Shown here one piece after another: positions 24,775 to 33,655 of a DNA stretch of 64,000 nt. The DNA comes from an uncultured Bacteroidales bacterium (GTDB lineage Bacteria; Bacteroidota; Bacteroidia; Bacteroidales; Muribaculaceae). Every line of letters starts with the position of its first letter. Position 1 is the first letter of the stretch. Made by a program: the position numbers and the translations under genes. The DNA lies in NCBI GenBank assembly GCA_945829225.1, contig CALZTY010000004.1, positions 35,131-99,130 on the forward strand, written 5' to 3'. The notes below the pieces were generated by a model that did not search any database, was not told where the DNA came from, and saw nothing but the letters and a program-made list of their open reading frames with translations.

Positions 24775-26832
24775 ATGGATAAGAATACCTTGTCGGGATT
24801 GTTGCTGATGGGAGTCATCTTCTTTGGCTTCATGTACTGCAACAAGCCCCAGCAACCGATTGAACAAAATACCGAAACAACCCCAACTGCAAGCACCGAT
24901 GTGACAGTCGCTGTGGCTCCGCTCGACTCGCTGTCGAGTGCCGATGAGACAGCATTTGCCGCAGCCATCAGGTCGGCAGTGCCCGCCCAAAATGGTAGCT
25001 ATATTCTTAAGAATGAGACTTTTGATGTCGCTGTAGACTCCGCCGGCGTGCATGGCACGGTCAAGGTGGGCGATGCTGCTGTCGACTTGGCAAGCCTGCG
25101 CACTCCCGACGCCGGCAATGTCGACTATGTCGCTGCCGTAACCGATTACACTGCCCGGGCGCAGAAGTATGGCTTGTTTGCGGCATGCATCGGCGGCGAG
25201 AACACCACCACGGTTCTTGAAAACGAGAATTTAAGAGTGGAGTTGAGTTCGCGTGGCGGTATGATCAAAGATGTTGTGCTCAAAGATGAAAAATATACTA
25301 CCAACGTGGGCGACAGCGTCGAGCAGATACACCTGTTCCGCGGTGCAGCCGATGGCTATAGCTTTATCTTTAACACTGCATATCAGCGCTTTGAGACCGC
25401 CGAGTTTAATTTCGTGCCGGTAGTAGAGAGCGACAGCGCGGTGGTGATGAAACTCACCCTGGACAACGGCTCGGAGTGGGGATTGCGCTATGTGCTCAAG
25501 CCCGACTCATATGTGGTGTCGATGGAGGTGGTTCAGAGCAATATGCAACGTGTGTTGCCGGCATCTACCGTGGCTATCGACCTGCTGTGGCATCAAACAA
25601 TGGCACGCAACGAGAAGGGTCGCACCTTTGAGGAGCGCAACTCGGCAATACATTATAAATATGTGGGCGAGGGTCCCGACGACCTCAATGCCAACAAGGA
25701 CGATGCCGAGACCCTTAACAGCAAGGTTAAGTGGGTGGCTTTCAAGAATCAATTCTTCTCGTCGGTCATCATTCCGCGCGAGTCCTTCAGCAGCGCCGAG
25801 CTCATGAGCAAAACGCTCAACGACGATGCCATCTATGTCAAGGATATGACCATGAAGGCTTCGGTGCCTTATAGCGCCGAGAATGGTAATGCTGTGGCTT
25901 TTGACTTCTATTTCGGTCCTAACGACTACTCGATGCTCAGCGACCTCGACGACCAAATCGACGGCGATGAAGACCTCGAGCTTACCCACCTCATTCCTCT
26001 GGGTTGGAGCCTCTTCCGTTGGATTAACACCCTGATTGTCATCCCGGTATTTAATTTCTTGAAGGATTATGTTTCCAACTTCGGTATCATCATTCTCTTG
26101 CTCACGATATTTATCAAACTGATACTCTTCCCCTTCACCTTCAAGAGCCTCAAGTCGCAGGCTCGTATGCGTCTGCTCGCACCCGAGATTAAGGAAATCA
26201 ACGATAAGTATCCCAATAAAGAGGATGCACTGAAGCGCCAGCAGGAGACTATGGACCTGTATCGTCGCGCCGGCGCCAACCCCATGTCGGGCTGCTTGCC
26301 AATGCTGCTGCAGATGCCGGTGCTCATCGCGATGTTCTCGTTCTTCCCCTCGGCTATCGAGTTGCGTGGCGAGTCGTTCCTGTGGGTAAATGACTTGTCG
26401 GCTCCCGACTATATTCTCACCTTGCCGTTTACCATACCGTTCTATGGCAACTCGGTGAGTCTCTTCTGCTTGCTCATGACCGTGGTCAATATCGTCTATA
26501 TGCGCATCACAATGCAAAATCAGCCCGGCGGCAGCGGAATGCCCGGCATGCAGTGGATGTCGTATTTGATGCCGGTAATGTTCCTGTTCTTCTTCAATGA
26601 CTATGCCTCGGGCTTGAGTTACTACTACTTCCTGTCGCTGTTGATTACTATCGTGCAGACATGGATATTCCGTCGCTGCATCAACGAAGATAAGGTGCGT
26701 GCCGAGATGATCGCCAATGCCAAGAAGCCGCGCAAGAAATCGGGCTTCATGGCTCGCCTGGAGGCAGCACAGCGCCAGCAACAAGCCTTGCAGCGCCAAC
26801 AGGCTGCTGCCCAGGCTAAGAAGCGCCGCTAA
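24775..26832 (+). CDS. yidC: Membrane protein insertase YidC
   Basis: A 685-residue insertase of the Oxa1/YidC family that integrates inner-membrane proteins. An N-terminal helix (about 5-22) is followed by a large periplasmic domain (about 55-410). The conserved insertase core begins after WSLFRWINTLIVIPVF, with SNFGIIILLLTIFIKLILFPF, the cytoplasmic loop with the QARMRLLAPEIKEI-type helix, NPMSGCLPMLLQMPVLIAMF, and further helices to about 640. A basic, Gln-rich tail (KKPRKKSGF to KKRR) probably contacts ribosomes. Length is slightly above Gram-negative norm because of the tail. Confidence 0.97.
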   Translation: MDKNTLSGLLLMGVIFFGFMYCNKPQQPIEQNTETTPTASTDVTVAVAPLDSLSSADETAFAAAIRSAVPAQNGSYILKNETFDVAVDSAGVHGTVKVGDAAVDLASLRTPDAGNVDYVAAVTDYTARAQKYGLFAACIGGENTTTVLENENLRVELSSRGGMIKDVVLKDEKYTTNVGDSVEQIHLFRGAADGYSFIFNTAYQRFETAEFNFVPVVESDSAVVMKLTLDNGSEWGLRYVLKPDSYVVSMEVVQSNMQRVLPASTVAIDLLWHQTMARNEKGRTFEERNSAIHYKYVGEGPDDLNANKDDAETLNSKVKWVAFKNQFFSSVIIPRESFSSAELMSKTLNDDAIYVKDMTMKASVPYSAENGNAVAFDFYFGPNDYSMLSDLDDQIDGDEDLELTHLIPLGWSLFRWINTLIVIPVFNFLKDYVSNFGIIILLLTIFIKLILFPFTFKSLKSQARMRLLAPEIKEINDKYPNKEDALKRQQETMDLYRRAGANPMSGCLPMLLQMPVLIAMFSFFPSAIELRGESFLWVNDLSAPDYILTLPFTIPFYGNSVSLFCLLMTVVNIVYMRITMQNQPGGSGMPGMQWMSYLMPVMFLFFFNDYASGLSYYYFLSLLITIVQTWIFRRCINEDKVRAEMIANAKKPRKKSGFMARLEAAQRQQQALQRQQAAAQAKKRR

Positions 26833-26858
26833 AACACAACTACTAAATACCTAAAACC

Positions 26859-29300
26859 ATGAAACGTACACTGCTCTCCATGCTCGCTATGGCGGGCATC
26901 ATCGGGTCGGCTTCGGCATTTGAGGCTGACCTCGATGGCACTATCTTTGAGATTGATACCATCTATTGCCGAGTTATTGGTCCGGGTGTCACTTGCAGCC
27001 ACCTCACGCTCTCGGCTCCCGGTCGCAATTTCAACATCTATACCTCGACACTGCGTCGCAGCGAGGGCGCCACAGCCGGCATGGTCGAGCCGCGTGTAAT
27101 TATTGGCAACGACCAATGCCGCCTCGGCGAGTCCATCACCTCGATGGCGGAGCGTCACGATGCCATGGGCGACTATCGCCACCTCAGTGGCATTAACGGC
27201 GACTTCTTCATCGTCTCGGCTTTTGCCCAACAGCACGAATTCGGTGAAGCCATCCTCGGCTATCCCAATATGTCGTGCGTAATCGACCGCAAGATTGCCG
27301 CGCCCGACCTCATTGATGTCGTCTCGCGCGAGAATGCCCTGATTACGACCAACGACAACTGGTATATTGATGCCACGGATATCACCTATCGATTGCTCAG
27401 CACCGATGGCTCGGTGGTGATTAATGCCTCGGGTATCAACTACCCGCGCCGCGATGGCGAGTTGATGTTCTACAACTCATATATGGGCGCCACGACTGCC
27501 ACTTCCGACTCCGGGCGCGAACTCCTGCTCCGTCCTGCCCAGGGGAGTGAGTGGGTGATGAATCAGCCGATCCGCTTCGTGGTCGACGGCGCATGGCGTG
27601 CCGGTGGCAATAGCGAGATACCTGCCGATGGCTTGGTGCTCTCCTGCGGACCCAATTATTCCAATACTTTTGTTGATGGTCTCGGCGATGGCGATCAAGT
27701 CGACCTGCTCATCGGACTCAGTCTGCCCGACCATGGCGGCATCACTCCCGATGTGGTCAATGTCATCGGCGGCGATGTGCGCATCTTGCGTCGTGGCGAA
27801 ATCACTCGCGAGGCTATCAGATGGATTAACACTCCCGGCTCGCCTTATCAGCGCTCGATTGTCGGCTTCAGCGAGGATCGCGATATGATGGTCTTTGTGG
27901 CTGTCGACGGCTCGGGCCTCAACTACTATGAGTGCGCTGCCTTGTTGCGCGTACTGGGCTGCTATGACGGCTTGGATATGGATGGCGGTGGCTCCACTGC
28001 TATTTGGAACACTAATTTCGGTGTCTACAACAATCCGCGCGACGGCTCGCTCCGCGCCGTTGGTAATGGCTTGTTCTATGCTCTCAAGGCACCTGCCGAC
28101 AATGAGATTGTGTCAATACGCTTCGCCGACCATGCCGTGGTGCTCCCGCGCTTCGGCTCATATACTCCTGTGATTTTCGGCTATAATCAATATGGACAGT
28201 TGGTCGACACTGATATTCAGGATTTCGAGTTATCAGCGCCTGCCGAACTGGGTGTGGTCGAAGGGAAGACCCTTCTCGCCTCGGGTAGCGGTATGCATGC
28301 CCTTACTGCCACTTACAATGGTATGTCTGCCACTGTGGCTGTCGATGTGGATGCCTCGTATCCCATCGCTCCGCGCTACTCAGCCTTGCTAATCGACAAT
28401 TATCGCACCGTGCCGGTTCAGTTGTATGCCGATGTACGTGGCGAGGCTGTCGATGTAGCACCCGGAGCCTTTGACTGGACCAGCGACAATGCCGAGGTGG
28501 TTACTGTCGATGCCGATGGCAACCTTACCGGTCATGCCGATGGTACTGCCGTGGTGACTGCTACTGCCGGCGACCTCCAATTCTCGGTAGATGTCACCGT
28601 GCAATGCCCTGTCGCTCACGCGGTTCCTCTCAGCCCCGATACCGATGCCTCACAATGGCGCTCTTCGGGCACCGGGCTCACGGTCACTTCGTGTGAAGTT
28701 GGCGAGGATCCCGACTTTGCCTTCGCTTTTACCCTCAAGAGCGGTGCCAGCCACCGCATCACTCTGCGCCGTAACGTGGTGCTGTATAGCCTCCCGGATG
28801 CTATCCGCTTGACCCTCGATACCAAGGGCGCTCCGCTCACTGCCATTACTCTCAACGTGTCGCCAAACGGTCAGCGCGCCGTTTCGCTGAAAAAAGATTA
28901 CGATGGCGCATCCGATGTAGTCGAATTTGCTATGAGTGAATTGTTTGACGTCAACGACCCCGGTGTCTATCCGCTGTCCTTCGGCTCGCTTATTTTTGAA
29001 TTTGAAGGCACCTCAGGCGATTTTGCTATGGATGTGAACGCTCTCGAGGTGGTTTACAACAACTTTGAGGATGGTGTTGAGTCGGTTGTCATTGACGAGC
29101 AAGTCTTGCGCCCGATGATACTCGGCTCGGATATCGTATTGCCTTACATTGCTGATGTCGTTGAGTTGAGTGACCTCACCGGACGCACCATTCAACGTGC
29201 CACTGCAGTGTCAACAATTTCTGCACCTGCCGTCGGCTTGTACATCCTTGCTACCAAGCATAATGGTCGCACGGAATGTTGCAAACTCGTCGTTAGATGA
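26859..29300 (+). CDS. Secreted phosphodiester glycosidase-family protein with Ig-like and T9SS-like domains
   Basis: An 813-residue secreted protein. A signal peptide (1-20, GSASAF) leads to a phosphodiester glycosidase (NAGPA) domain to about residue 420, with NGDFFIVSAF near the N-terminal side and the hallmark GLDMDGGGSTAIW near 373-385. A bacterial Ig-like (BIG2) domain follows at about 505-580 (FDWTSDNAEVVTVDADGNL in part), then a beta-rich module, and the end (VELSDLTGRTIQRA, GLYILATKHNG, KLVVR) looks like a type IX secretion sorting domain. The family's mammalian member removes GlcNAc from phosphodiesters; the bacterial substrate may be a teichoic or exopolysaccharide phosphodiester. 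It sits 26 bases after yidC. Confidence 0.85.
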   Translation: MKRTLLSMLAMAGIIGSASAFEADLDGTIFEIDTIYCRVIGPGVTCSHLTLSAPGRNFNIYTSTLRRSEGATAGMVEPRVIIGNDQCRLGESITSMAERHDAMGDYRHLSGINGDFFIVSAFAQQHEFGEAILGYPNMSCVIDRKIAAPDLIDVVSRENALITTNDNWYIDATDITYRLLSTDGSVVINASGINYPRRDGELMFYNSYMGATTATSDSGRELLLRPAQGSEWVMNQPIRFVVDGAWRAGGNSEIPADGLVLSCGPNYSNTFVDGLGDGDQVDLLIGLSLPDHGGITPDVVNVIGGDVRILRRGEITREAIRWINTPGSPYQRSIVGFSEDRDMMVFVAVDGSGLNYYECAALLRVLGCYDGLDMDGGGSTAIWNTNFGVYNNPRDGSLRAVGNGLFYALKAPADNEIVSIRFADHAVVLPRFGSYTPVIFGYNQYGQLVDTDIQDFELSAPAELGVVEGKTLLASGSGMHALTATYNGMSATVAVDVDASYPIAPRYSALLIDNYRTVPVQLYADVRGEAVDVAPGAFDWTSDNAEVVTVDADGNLTGHADGTAVVTATAGDLQFSVDVTVQCPVAHAVPLSPDTDASQWRSSGTGLTVTSCEVGEDPDFAFAFTLKSGASHRITLRRNVVLYSLPDAIRLTLDTKGAPLTAITLNVSPNGQRAVSLKKDYDGASDVVEFAMSELFDVNDPGVYPLSFGSLIFEFEGTSGDFAMDVNALEVVYNNFEDGVESVVIDEQVLRPMILGSDIVLPYIADVVELSDLTGRTIQRATAVSTISAPAVGLYILATKHNGRTECCKLVVR

Positions 29301-29306
29301 TAAATT

Positions 29307-29326
29307 GCGGAAATTTTTCCGCTTTT
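29307..29326 (+). terminator. Terminator after the phosphodiester glycosidase gene
   Basis: GCGGAA (29307-29312) pairs with TTCCGC (29317-29322), with a 4-base loop and TTTT after it. It is short but ends right where the rho promoter begins. Confidence 0.65.
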
Positions 29327-29359
29327 ATTGCAGATATTGAAAGAATTTTGTAACTTTGC
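29325..29359 (+). promoter_or_regulatory. rho promoter
   Basis: TTATTG at 29325-29330 and a perfect TAACTTTG at 29352-29359 are 21 bases apart, predicting a leader of about 155 nt before the rho ATG at 29523. Confidence 0.72.
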
Positions 29360-29425
29360 CCTCGCAAAAAGCCCAACTCCCCATCACATTCTACTCCCTC
29401 TTTCCTCTCAATGCGTCCCCGACGC
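29360..29425 (+). promoter_or_regulatory. rho: C-rich, G-poor rho leader (possible rut site)
   Basis: The first roughly 65 bases of the predicted rho leader consist mostly of C, T and A with only a few G. Such unstructured C-rich RNA is the usual Rho loading site, and rho autoregulation through its own leader is known in E. coli. Autoregulation here is inference. Confidence 0.5.
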
Positions 29426-29522
29426 TAAGGGTTGTGTGCAATACTCTCTCGATATTTCTTGAATAATACCTGCAATAAAAATTTGGCTGAACTTTCAAGC
29501 CTTATGCACATTATATAATTAT

Positions 29523-31457
29523 ATGTATAATTTATCCGATTTGAATGCAATGGCAGACAACGACCTCAAGGACGTTGCCGTGTCATTGGGCATTAAAAAA
29601 GTTGATCTAAACCAAAAGCAAGAACTTATTTATAAAATTCTTGACGAGCAAGCTATAGTCGGCGCCGCTACCAAGGCAGCCGAGCAAAAGCGTCGTGCCG
29701 AAGCGGCTCCCGAGCCCAAAAAGCGTGGTCGCAAGAAAAAAGAAGATAAAGAACCCCGCGAGGCTAAGCCGGTGGCTGAGGTTGCAGCCCCCGAGCAGGC
29801 TCCCGCTACTGCTGAGCCAACTCTCGACGAGCAACCCAAGAAGCGTCGTGGTCGCCCACGCAAGGAAAAAAACGAAGTGGAAGCCGAGGTACAGGTAGAG
29901 GTCTCACAACCCGATCAAGTTGAGGAGAAACCGGTGGAAACACCGGCAGAGGCTCCCGCTCAACCTGCCGAGCAGCAAACAGCATCGCCGGAACCGGCGC
30001 CCGAGCCAGCCCCGGAGACTAAGCCTATGGCTGATTTTAGTTCGTTCTTCCCCCGTGGCGAGGGTCGCAAGTTTGTGCCCCGTAGCGCTCGCGAGCGCGA
30101 GGAAGCTGCCAAGCAACCTCAACAACAGCCTCAGCAGCCTCAACAGCAACCCATGCCCATGCCGCAGCCTATGCCCAAGCAGCAAATCGTCCTCGCTGAG
30201 CCGGGACAACCGGCTCCGCAGCAGCCTCAGCCCGGTCAAGGCAAAAAGAAGAAAAACAAAAATAACAATAATAATCAGCAACCTCAGCAACAGATAGTTG
30301 CCGACCAACGTCTTCACTTCTCCCAGCGATACGACTTTGAAGATATTCTCGAGGTGCAAGGTGTGCTCGAGATAGAGGCTCAAGGTCATGGCTTCCTCCG
30401 CTCCAGCGACTTTAATTACCTCCCGTCGCCCGATGATGTCCTTGTGTCTCAGCAGCAGATAAAGGCTCACGGGCTCAAGACCGGCGACGTAGTCGAGGCT
30501 ATGGTACGCGCTCCGCGCGAGGGCGAGAAGTATTATCCCCTGTCGCGTGTGCTCCGCGTCAATGGGCGCTCGCTCGATTTCATCCGCGACCGTGTGCCCT
30601 TCGAGCACCTCACACCGCTATTCCCCGATGAGAAGTTTGACCTCTGTGGCGGCAAAATCTCTTGCAACCTCTCCACTCGCGTCGTGGATATGTTCGCCCC
30701 TATCGGCAAGGGTCAGCGTGCCCTTATCGTGGCTCCGCCTAAGACCGGTAAAACGCTCCTCCTCAAGGATATAGCCAACGCTATTGCCGAGAATCACCCC
30801 GAGACATACATCATGATTCTTCTCATCGACGAGCGCCCCGAGGAGGTCACCGATATGAGCCGCAGCGTCAATGCCGAGGTCATCGCCTCTACCTTCGACG
30901 AGCCTGCCGACCGCCATGTCAAGATTGCCGGCATCGTCCTCGAGAAGGCTAAGCGTATGGTCGAGTGCGGTCACGACGTGGTCATCCTTCTTGACTCCAT
31001 CACTCGATTGGCTCGCGCTTACAATACAGTGTCACCCGCTTCGGGCAAAATCCTCTCGGGTGGTGTGGATGCCAATGCCTTGCAGAAACCCAAACGCTTC
31101 TTTGGCGCCGCCCGTAATATCGAGGGTGGGGGCTCGCTCACTATCATCGCCACCGCTCTCACCGAGACTTCGTCAAAGATGGACGAGGTGATCTTCGAGG
31201 AATTCAAGGGCACCGGCAATATGGAGCTCCAGCTCGACCGCAAACTCTCCAACAAGCGTATCTTCCCCGCTGTCGACATTATGGCGTCGAGCACTCGTCG
31301 CGATGACTTGCTCCTCCGCGAGGAAACTCTCAACCGCATGTGGATCTTGCGCCGATTCCTCAGCGACCGCAACTCTATCGAGGCTATGGAATTTATCAAG
31401 GACCGCATGGAGCGCACTCGCGACAACGACGAGCTCCTGCGCACAATGGGCGAATAA
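29523..31457 (+). CDS. rho: Transcription termination factor Rho with long disordered insertion
   Basis: A 644-residue hexameric RNA helicase that ends transcription. The Rho N-terminal helical domain is at 1-48. Residues of about 50-265 are a disordered, low-complexity insertion: Lys/Glu/Pro-rich with AT-hook-like KKRGRKKKE and KKRRGRPRK, then Gln/Pro-rich and Asn-rich parts. The cold-shock RNA-binding domain (about 270-345) and the ATPase follow; Walker A is PPKTGKT at about 405-411 and Walker B is [15 protein letters not shown]. coli Rho has 419 residues, so the insertion accounts for the extra length. In Bacteroides the equivalent insertion has been reported to drive condensate formation. 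Confidence 0.97.
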   Translation: MYNLSDLNAMADNDLKDVAVSLGIKKVDLNQKQELIYKILDEQAIVGAATKAAEQKRRAEAAPEPKKRGRKKKEDKEPREAKPVAEVAAPEQAPATAEPTLDEQPKKRRGRPRKEKNEVEAEVQVEVSQPDQVEEKPVETPAEAPAQPAEQQTASPEPAPEPAPETKPMADFSSFFPRGEGRKFVPRSAREREEAAKQPQQQPQQPQQQPMPMPQPMPKQQIVLAEPGQPAPQQPQPGQGKKKKNKNNNNNQQPQQQIVADQRLHFSQRYDFEDILEVQGVLEIEAQGHGFLRSSDFNYLPSPDDVLVSQQQIKAHGLKTGDVVEAMVRAPREGEKYYPLSRVLRVNGRSLDFIRDRVPFEHLTPLFPDEKFDLCGGKISCNLSTRVVDMFAPIGKGQRALIVAPPKTGKTLLLKDIANAIAENHPETYIMILLIDERPEEVTDMSRSVNAEVIASTFDEPADRHVKIAGIVLEKAKRMVECGHDVVILLDSITRLARAYNTVSPASGKILSGGVDANALQKPKRFFGAARNIEGGGSLTIIATALTETSSKMDEVIFEEFKGTGNMELQLDRKLSNKRIFPAVDIMASSTRRDDLLLREETLNRMWILRRFLSDRNSIEAMEFIKDRMERTRDNDELLRTMGE

Positions 31458-31485
31458 TTAATTGAATGTTAATCTGTTTAATATC

Positions 31486-31495
31486 GAAGGAGGTG
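31486..31495 (+). other. Orphan Shine-Dalgarno-like sequence
   Basis: GAAGGAGGTG complements the end of 16S rRNA almost fully, yet no ATG or sensible frame follows at the right distance; the GTG inside it opens only five codons. Real genes in this window lack such sites. Function unclear. Confidence 0.35.
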
Positions 31496-31582
31496 CTTTT
31501 ATCGACATAGTATTCACAGTCGTAAATCCACGCTGATTCAGCACTTATTTTCTTTTTTAATGGCAAAAATGCATTTTATTTT

Positions 31583-31612
31583 TTGTCAATCAAAAAATTA
31601 TGCGTAATTTTG
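31583..31612 (+). promoter_or_regulatory. rpsU promoter
   Basis: TTG at 31583-31585 (in a T run) and a perfect TAATTTTG at 31605-31612 are 19 bases apart. The leader is about 45 nt and lacks a Shine-Dalgarno sequence. Confidence 0.8.
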
Positions 31613-31663
31613 CCCCGCTAAACGCAAAATATCAAACAGATTTTTAACATTTAACATTTAGAT

Positions 31664-31855
31664 ATGATCATCGTACAAGTAAAAGAAGGCGAAAACATCG
31701 AACGCGCTCTCAAGAAATTTAAGCGTAAATTTGAAAAAACCGGTATTGTAAAGGAACTCCGTGCCCGTCAGGCTTTCCAAAAACCCTCCGTCACCAACCG
31801 CAAGAAGATGATGAAGGCTGTTTACGTGCAGAAGCTCCGTTCTACAGAGGAATAA
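31664..31855 (+). CDS. rpsU: 30S ribosomal protein bS21
   Basis: A 63-residue, very basic ribosomal protein that sits near the 3' end of 16S rRNA and the anti-Shine-Dalgarno. The sequence opens MIIVQVKEGENIERALKKFK and continues with the conserved FEKTGIVKELRARQAF and a basic helix RKKMMKAVYVQKLR. Length and composition are typical for Bacteroidetes bS21. The gene is followed by a GGGAT/ATCCC hairpin (31875-31888) flanked by T and A runs, which may act as an end or processing signal. The tyrosine recombinase gene follows 116 bases later, as often in this phylum. Confidence 0.97.
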   Translation: MIIVQVKEGENIERALKKFKRKFEKTGIVKELRARQAFQKPSVTNRKKMMKAVYVQKLRSTEE

Positions 31856-31894
31856 AACTTTTTTTGCCCTTCTCGGGATTTTTATCCCAAAAAA

Positions 31895-31927
31895 TTTTGC
31901 GAATTTAAAAAGTATTGGCTAATTTCG
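31895..31927 (+). promoter_or_regulatory. Possible promoter of the xerC-type gene
   Basis: TTTTG at 31895-31899 and TAATTTCG at 31920-31927 (one mismatch to the -7 consensus), 20 bases apart, 44 bases before the ATG. Confidence 0.5.
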
Positions 31928-31971
31928 TGGCATCGGAATGTGACTGACTTCTTCACATCACCGACGCACTC

Positions 31972-32859
31972 ATGAAAGAACCATACCAATCCTTTATAAC
32001 GTATATACGGTGTGAGCTGGCGCTGTCAGCACACACCGTATTGTCGTATACCTACGATTTGAGGCAGTGGGATGCGTTCGCCTGTGCTACCCTCGGTGAT
32101 GACTATGATGTAACTACCATCATTTCCAACGACTTACGCCTGTGGATTGCTCACCTTGCCGCTTCCGGCGTATCCCAGCGCTCCATTCGTCGCAAGATTC
32201 AAACCCTCCGAGCCCTCTTCACATTCATGATGAAGCGCCGTGGCGTGGCTGTCAATCCCGCTGCCGAGCTTACTCCGGCTCGCTTACCCAAGCCGCTCCC
32301 GCGTGTCGTGGCTCCCGCTGATACCGAGCGCGCTCTCTCGGTGCACGTCGACCCCTCCAATTTTGTCGAGGTCCGCGACCACCTGATTGTCGATATGCTG
32401 TACTCAACCGGTATGCGTGCCTCCGAGCTCGTGGGCTTGCGCGACGTTGATGTCAACAACTCTGCCATGGAGCTCAAGGTCCTCGGTAAACGCAACAAGC
32501 AACGCGTTATCCCTTACGGCAGTAATATCGCCAACCAGGTAGCCCTATATCGCCGACTCCGCCCTGTACCCTGCGATGACTCTTTCTTCGTGCGCGAGGA
32601 TAGCAAGCCTATTAAATATCAGCACGTCAATGCTATTGTCAAGCAAGCGTTTGCCGAGTTGCCGTCACATCCCACCCCTCACTGCCTGCGTCACTCCTGC
32701 GCAACCGATATGCTCAACGACGGCGCCGGGCTCACTGCTGTCAAGGAACTCCTCGGGCACTCCTCTCTCGCTACTACTCAGATCTATACTCATCTCTCTT
32801 ATAGCGAACTGAAACATAATTATGAACTCGCGCATCCACGCGCAAAAATGAAAGGTTAA
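31972..32859 (+). CDS. xerC: Tyrosine recombinase of the XerC/XerD type
   Basis: A 295-residue site-specific recombinase, probably one of the pair that resolves chromosome dimers at dif. The N-terminal SAM-like core-binding domain covers about 1-88. The catalytic domain carries Arg149 (STGMRASE), a Lys in the VLGKRNKQR hairpin, His237 and Arg240 (HCLRHS), His263 (LGHSS) and the nucleophile Tyr272 (IYTHLS). Length fits Xer proteins and not most phage integrases, and the neighbourhood (rpsU, hpf) is the usual core position in Bacteroidetes, which argues against a mobile-element integrase. XerC versus XerD is not certain. Confidence 0.9.
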   Translation: MKEPYQSFITYIRCELALSAHTVLSYTYDLRQWDAFACATLGDDYDVTTIISNDLRLWIAHLAASGVSQRSIRRKIQTLRALFTFMMKRRGVAVNPAAELTPARLPKPLPRVVAPADTERALSVHVDPSNFVEVRDHLIVDMLYSTGMRASELVGLRDVDVNNSAMELKVLGKRNKQRVIPYGSNIANQVALYRRLRPVPCDDSFFVREDSKPIKYQHVNAIVKQAFAELPSHPTPHCLRHSCATDMLNDGAGLTAVKELLGHSSLATTQIYTHLSYSELKHNYELAHPRAKMKG

Positions 32860-32861
32860 CT

Positions 32862-33155
32862 ATGGAAGTACGCATTCAAGCTATCCACTTCGAAGTGGCT
32901 GAGAAACTTACCGCTTTCATCAACAAGAAGGCTGAAAAACTCGCTCGCCGCAATCCTGCCATCACCTCTGTTGATGTTACTCTCAAGGTCGTGAAACCCG
33001 AAACCGTTATGAACAAAGAGGCTATTATCAAGGTCGTAGTGCCTCAGCACGAAGACATGGTAGCCGATAAGACCGCCAATACCTTTGAGGAGGCTGTCGA
33101 CCAATGCCTCGATGCTCTCGAACGCCAATTGGAAAAAATCAAAGAGAAAAAATAA
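32862..33155 (+). CDS. hpf: Ribosome hibernation-promoting factor (short form)
   Basis: A 97-residue HPF/RaiA-family protein that binds the 30S A and P sites to inactivate ribosomes in slow growth. It shows the pattern MEVRIQAIHFEVAEKLTAFI, a K-rich helix, TSVDVTLKVVKPETVMNKEA and VVVPQHEDMVADKTANTFEEAVDQ in segments, ending in the typical basic helix QLEKIKEKK. There is no C-terminal dimerisation domain, so it is the short form. It starts 2 bases after the recombinase gene and ends before a clear terminator. Confidence 0.93.
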   Translation: MEVRIQAIHFEVAEKLTAFINKKAEKLARRNPAITSVDVTLKVVKPETVMNKEAIIKVVVPQHEDMVADKTANTFEEAVDQCLDALERQLEKIKEKK

Positions 33156-33185
33156 CCATATCATCAAAAGCGGTTAAGTAACCGG

Positions 33186-33223
33186 CATCTCTCGGCGCAT
33201 CTCGTGTGTCGAGAGATGTTTTA
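33186..33223 (+). terminator. Terminator after hpf
   Basis: CATCTCTCG (33186-33194) pairs perfectly with CGAGAGATG (33210-33218), followed by TTTTATT. Confidence 0.88.
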
Positions 33224-33337
33224 TTAAACACCTTATATTCAGGCATATAACATAGTTGGTTTTTGTTGTAATAAAAAATTTTTTTGTGCACATAAAAAAA
33301 TAGCATGAAAAAAGGCTTATTTTTGAGAAAAAATTTG

Positions 33338-33345
33338 TACTTTTG
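33338..33345 (+). promoter_or_regulatory. -7 element for the coiled-coil/zapA pair
   Basis: TACTTTTG is a perfect TAnnTTTG match 16 bases before the ATG at 33362; the nearest TTG is only 12 bases upstream, so the -33 element is unclear. The in-frame ATG at 33305 lies before this box and is rejected as start. Confidence 0.6.
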
Positions 33346-33361
33346 TCAAAATTTGCAATTA

Positions 33362-33655
33362 ATGGCAACGGACATCCGGCAACAAATCGAGCGTGTGCAG
33401 TCCAAGATGAATGTCTTGGGCGAGAGATATGCCTCGCTCAAAGCTGCCTACGACGAGGCACGCTCACAAATCAGCGACCTCAAGGCGCAGCTCCTCGCGA
33501 GCGATGAGCAGTTGAAGCAGCTTAATATCAAGGTCGAGAACCTTACTGTTGCCTCCAATGTCGGCACGGGTGCCCAAGAATTGGATGACTCTAAAGCCTT
33601 GATTGCCGATTTAATTAGGGAAATCGACAGGTGTATCGCCGATATTCTTGAATGA
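33362..33655 (+). CDS. Small coiled-coil protein upstream of zapA
   Basis: A 97-residue, almost wholly helical protein (MATDIRQQIERVQSKMN and onward) with heptad-like spacing to about residue 65, then a short linker with TGAQELDD and a C-terminal helix (LIADLIREIDRCIADIL). No signal or membrane segment. The start at 33362 is set by the promoter box. Its stop overlaps the zapA start in ATGA. The size and coiled coil recall ZapB, which partners ZapA at the division ring in enterobacteria, but I cannot show homology. Partnership with ZapA is inferred from coupling. Confidence 0.75.
   Translation: MATDIRQQIERVQSKMNVLGERYASLKAAYDEARSQISDLKAQLLASDEQLKQLNIKVENLTVASNVGTGAQELDDSKALIADLIREIDRCIADILE

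Noticed and set aside
31972..32859. Mobile-element integrase
   Set aside because: Xer length, core neighbours rpsU and hpf, and no flanking repeats or cargo argue for a housekeeping recombinase.
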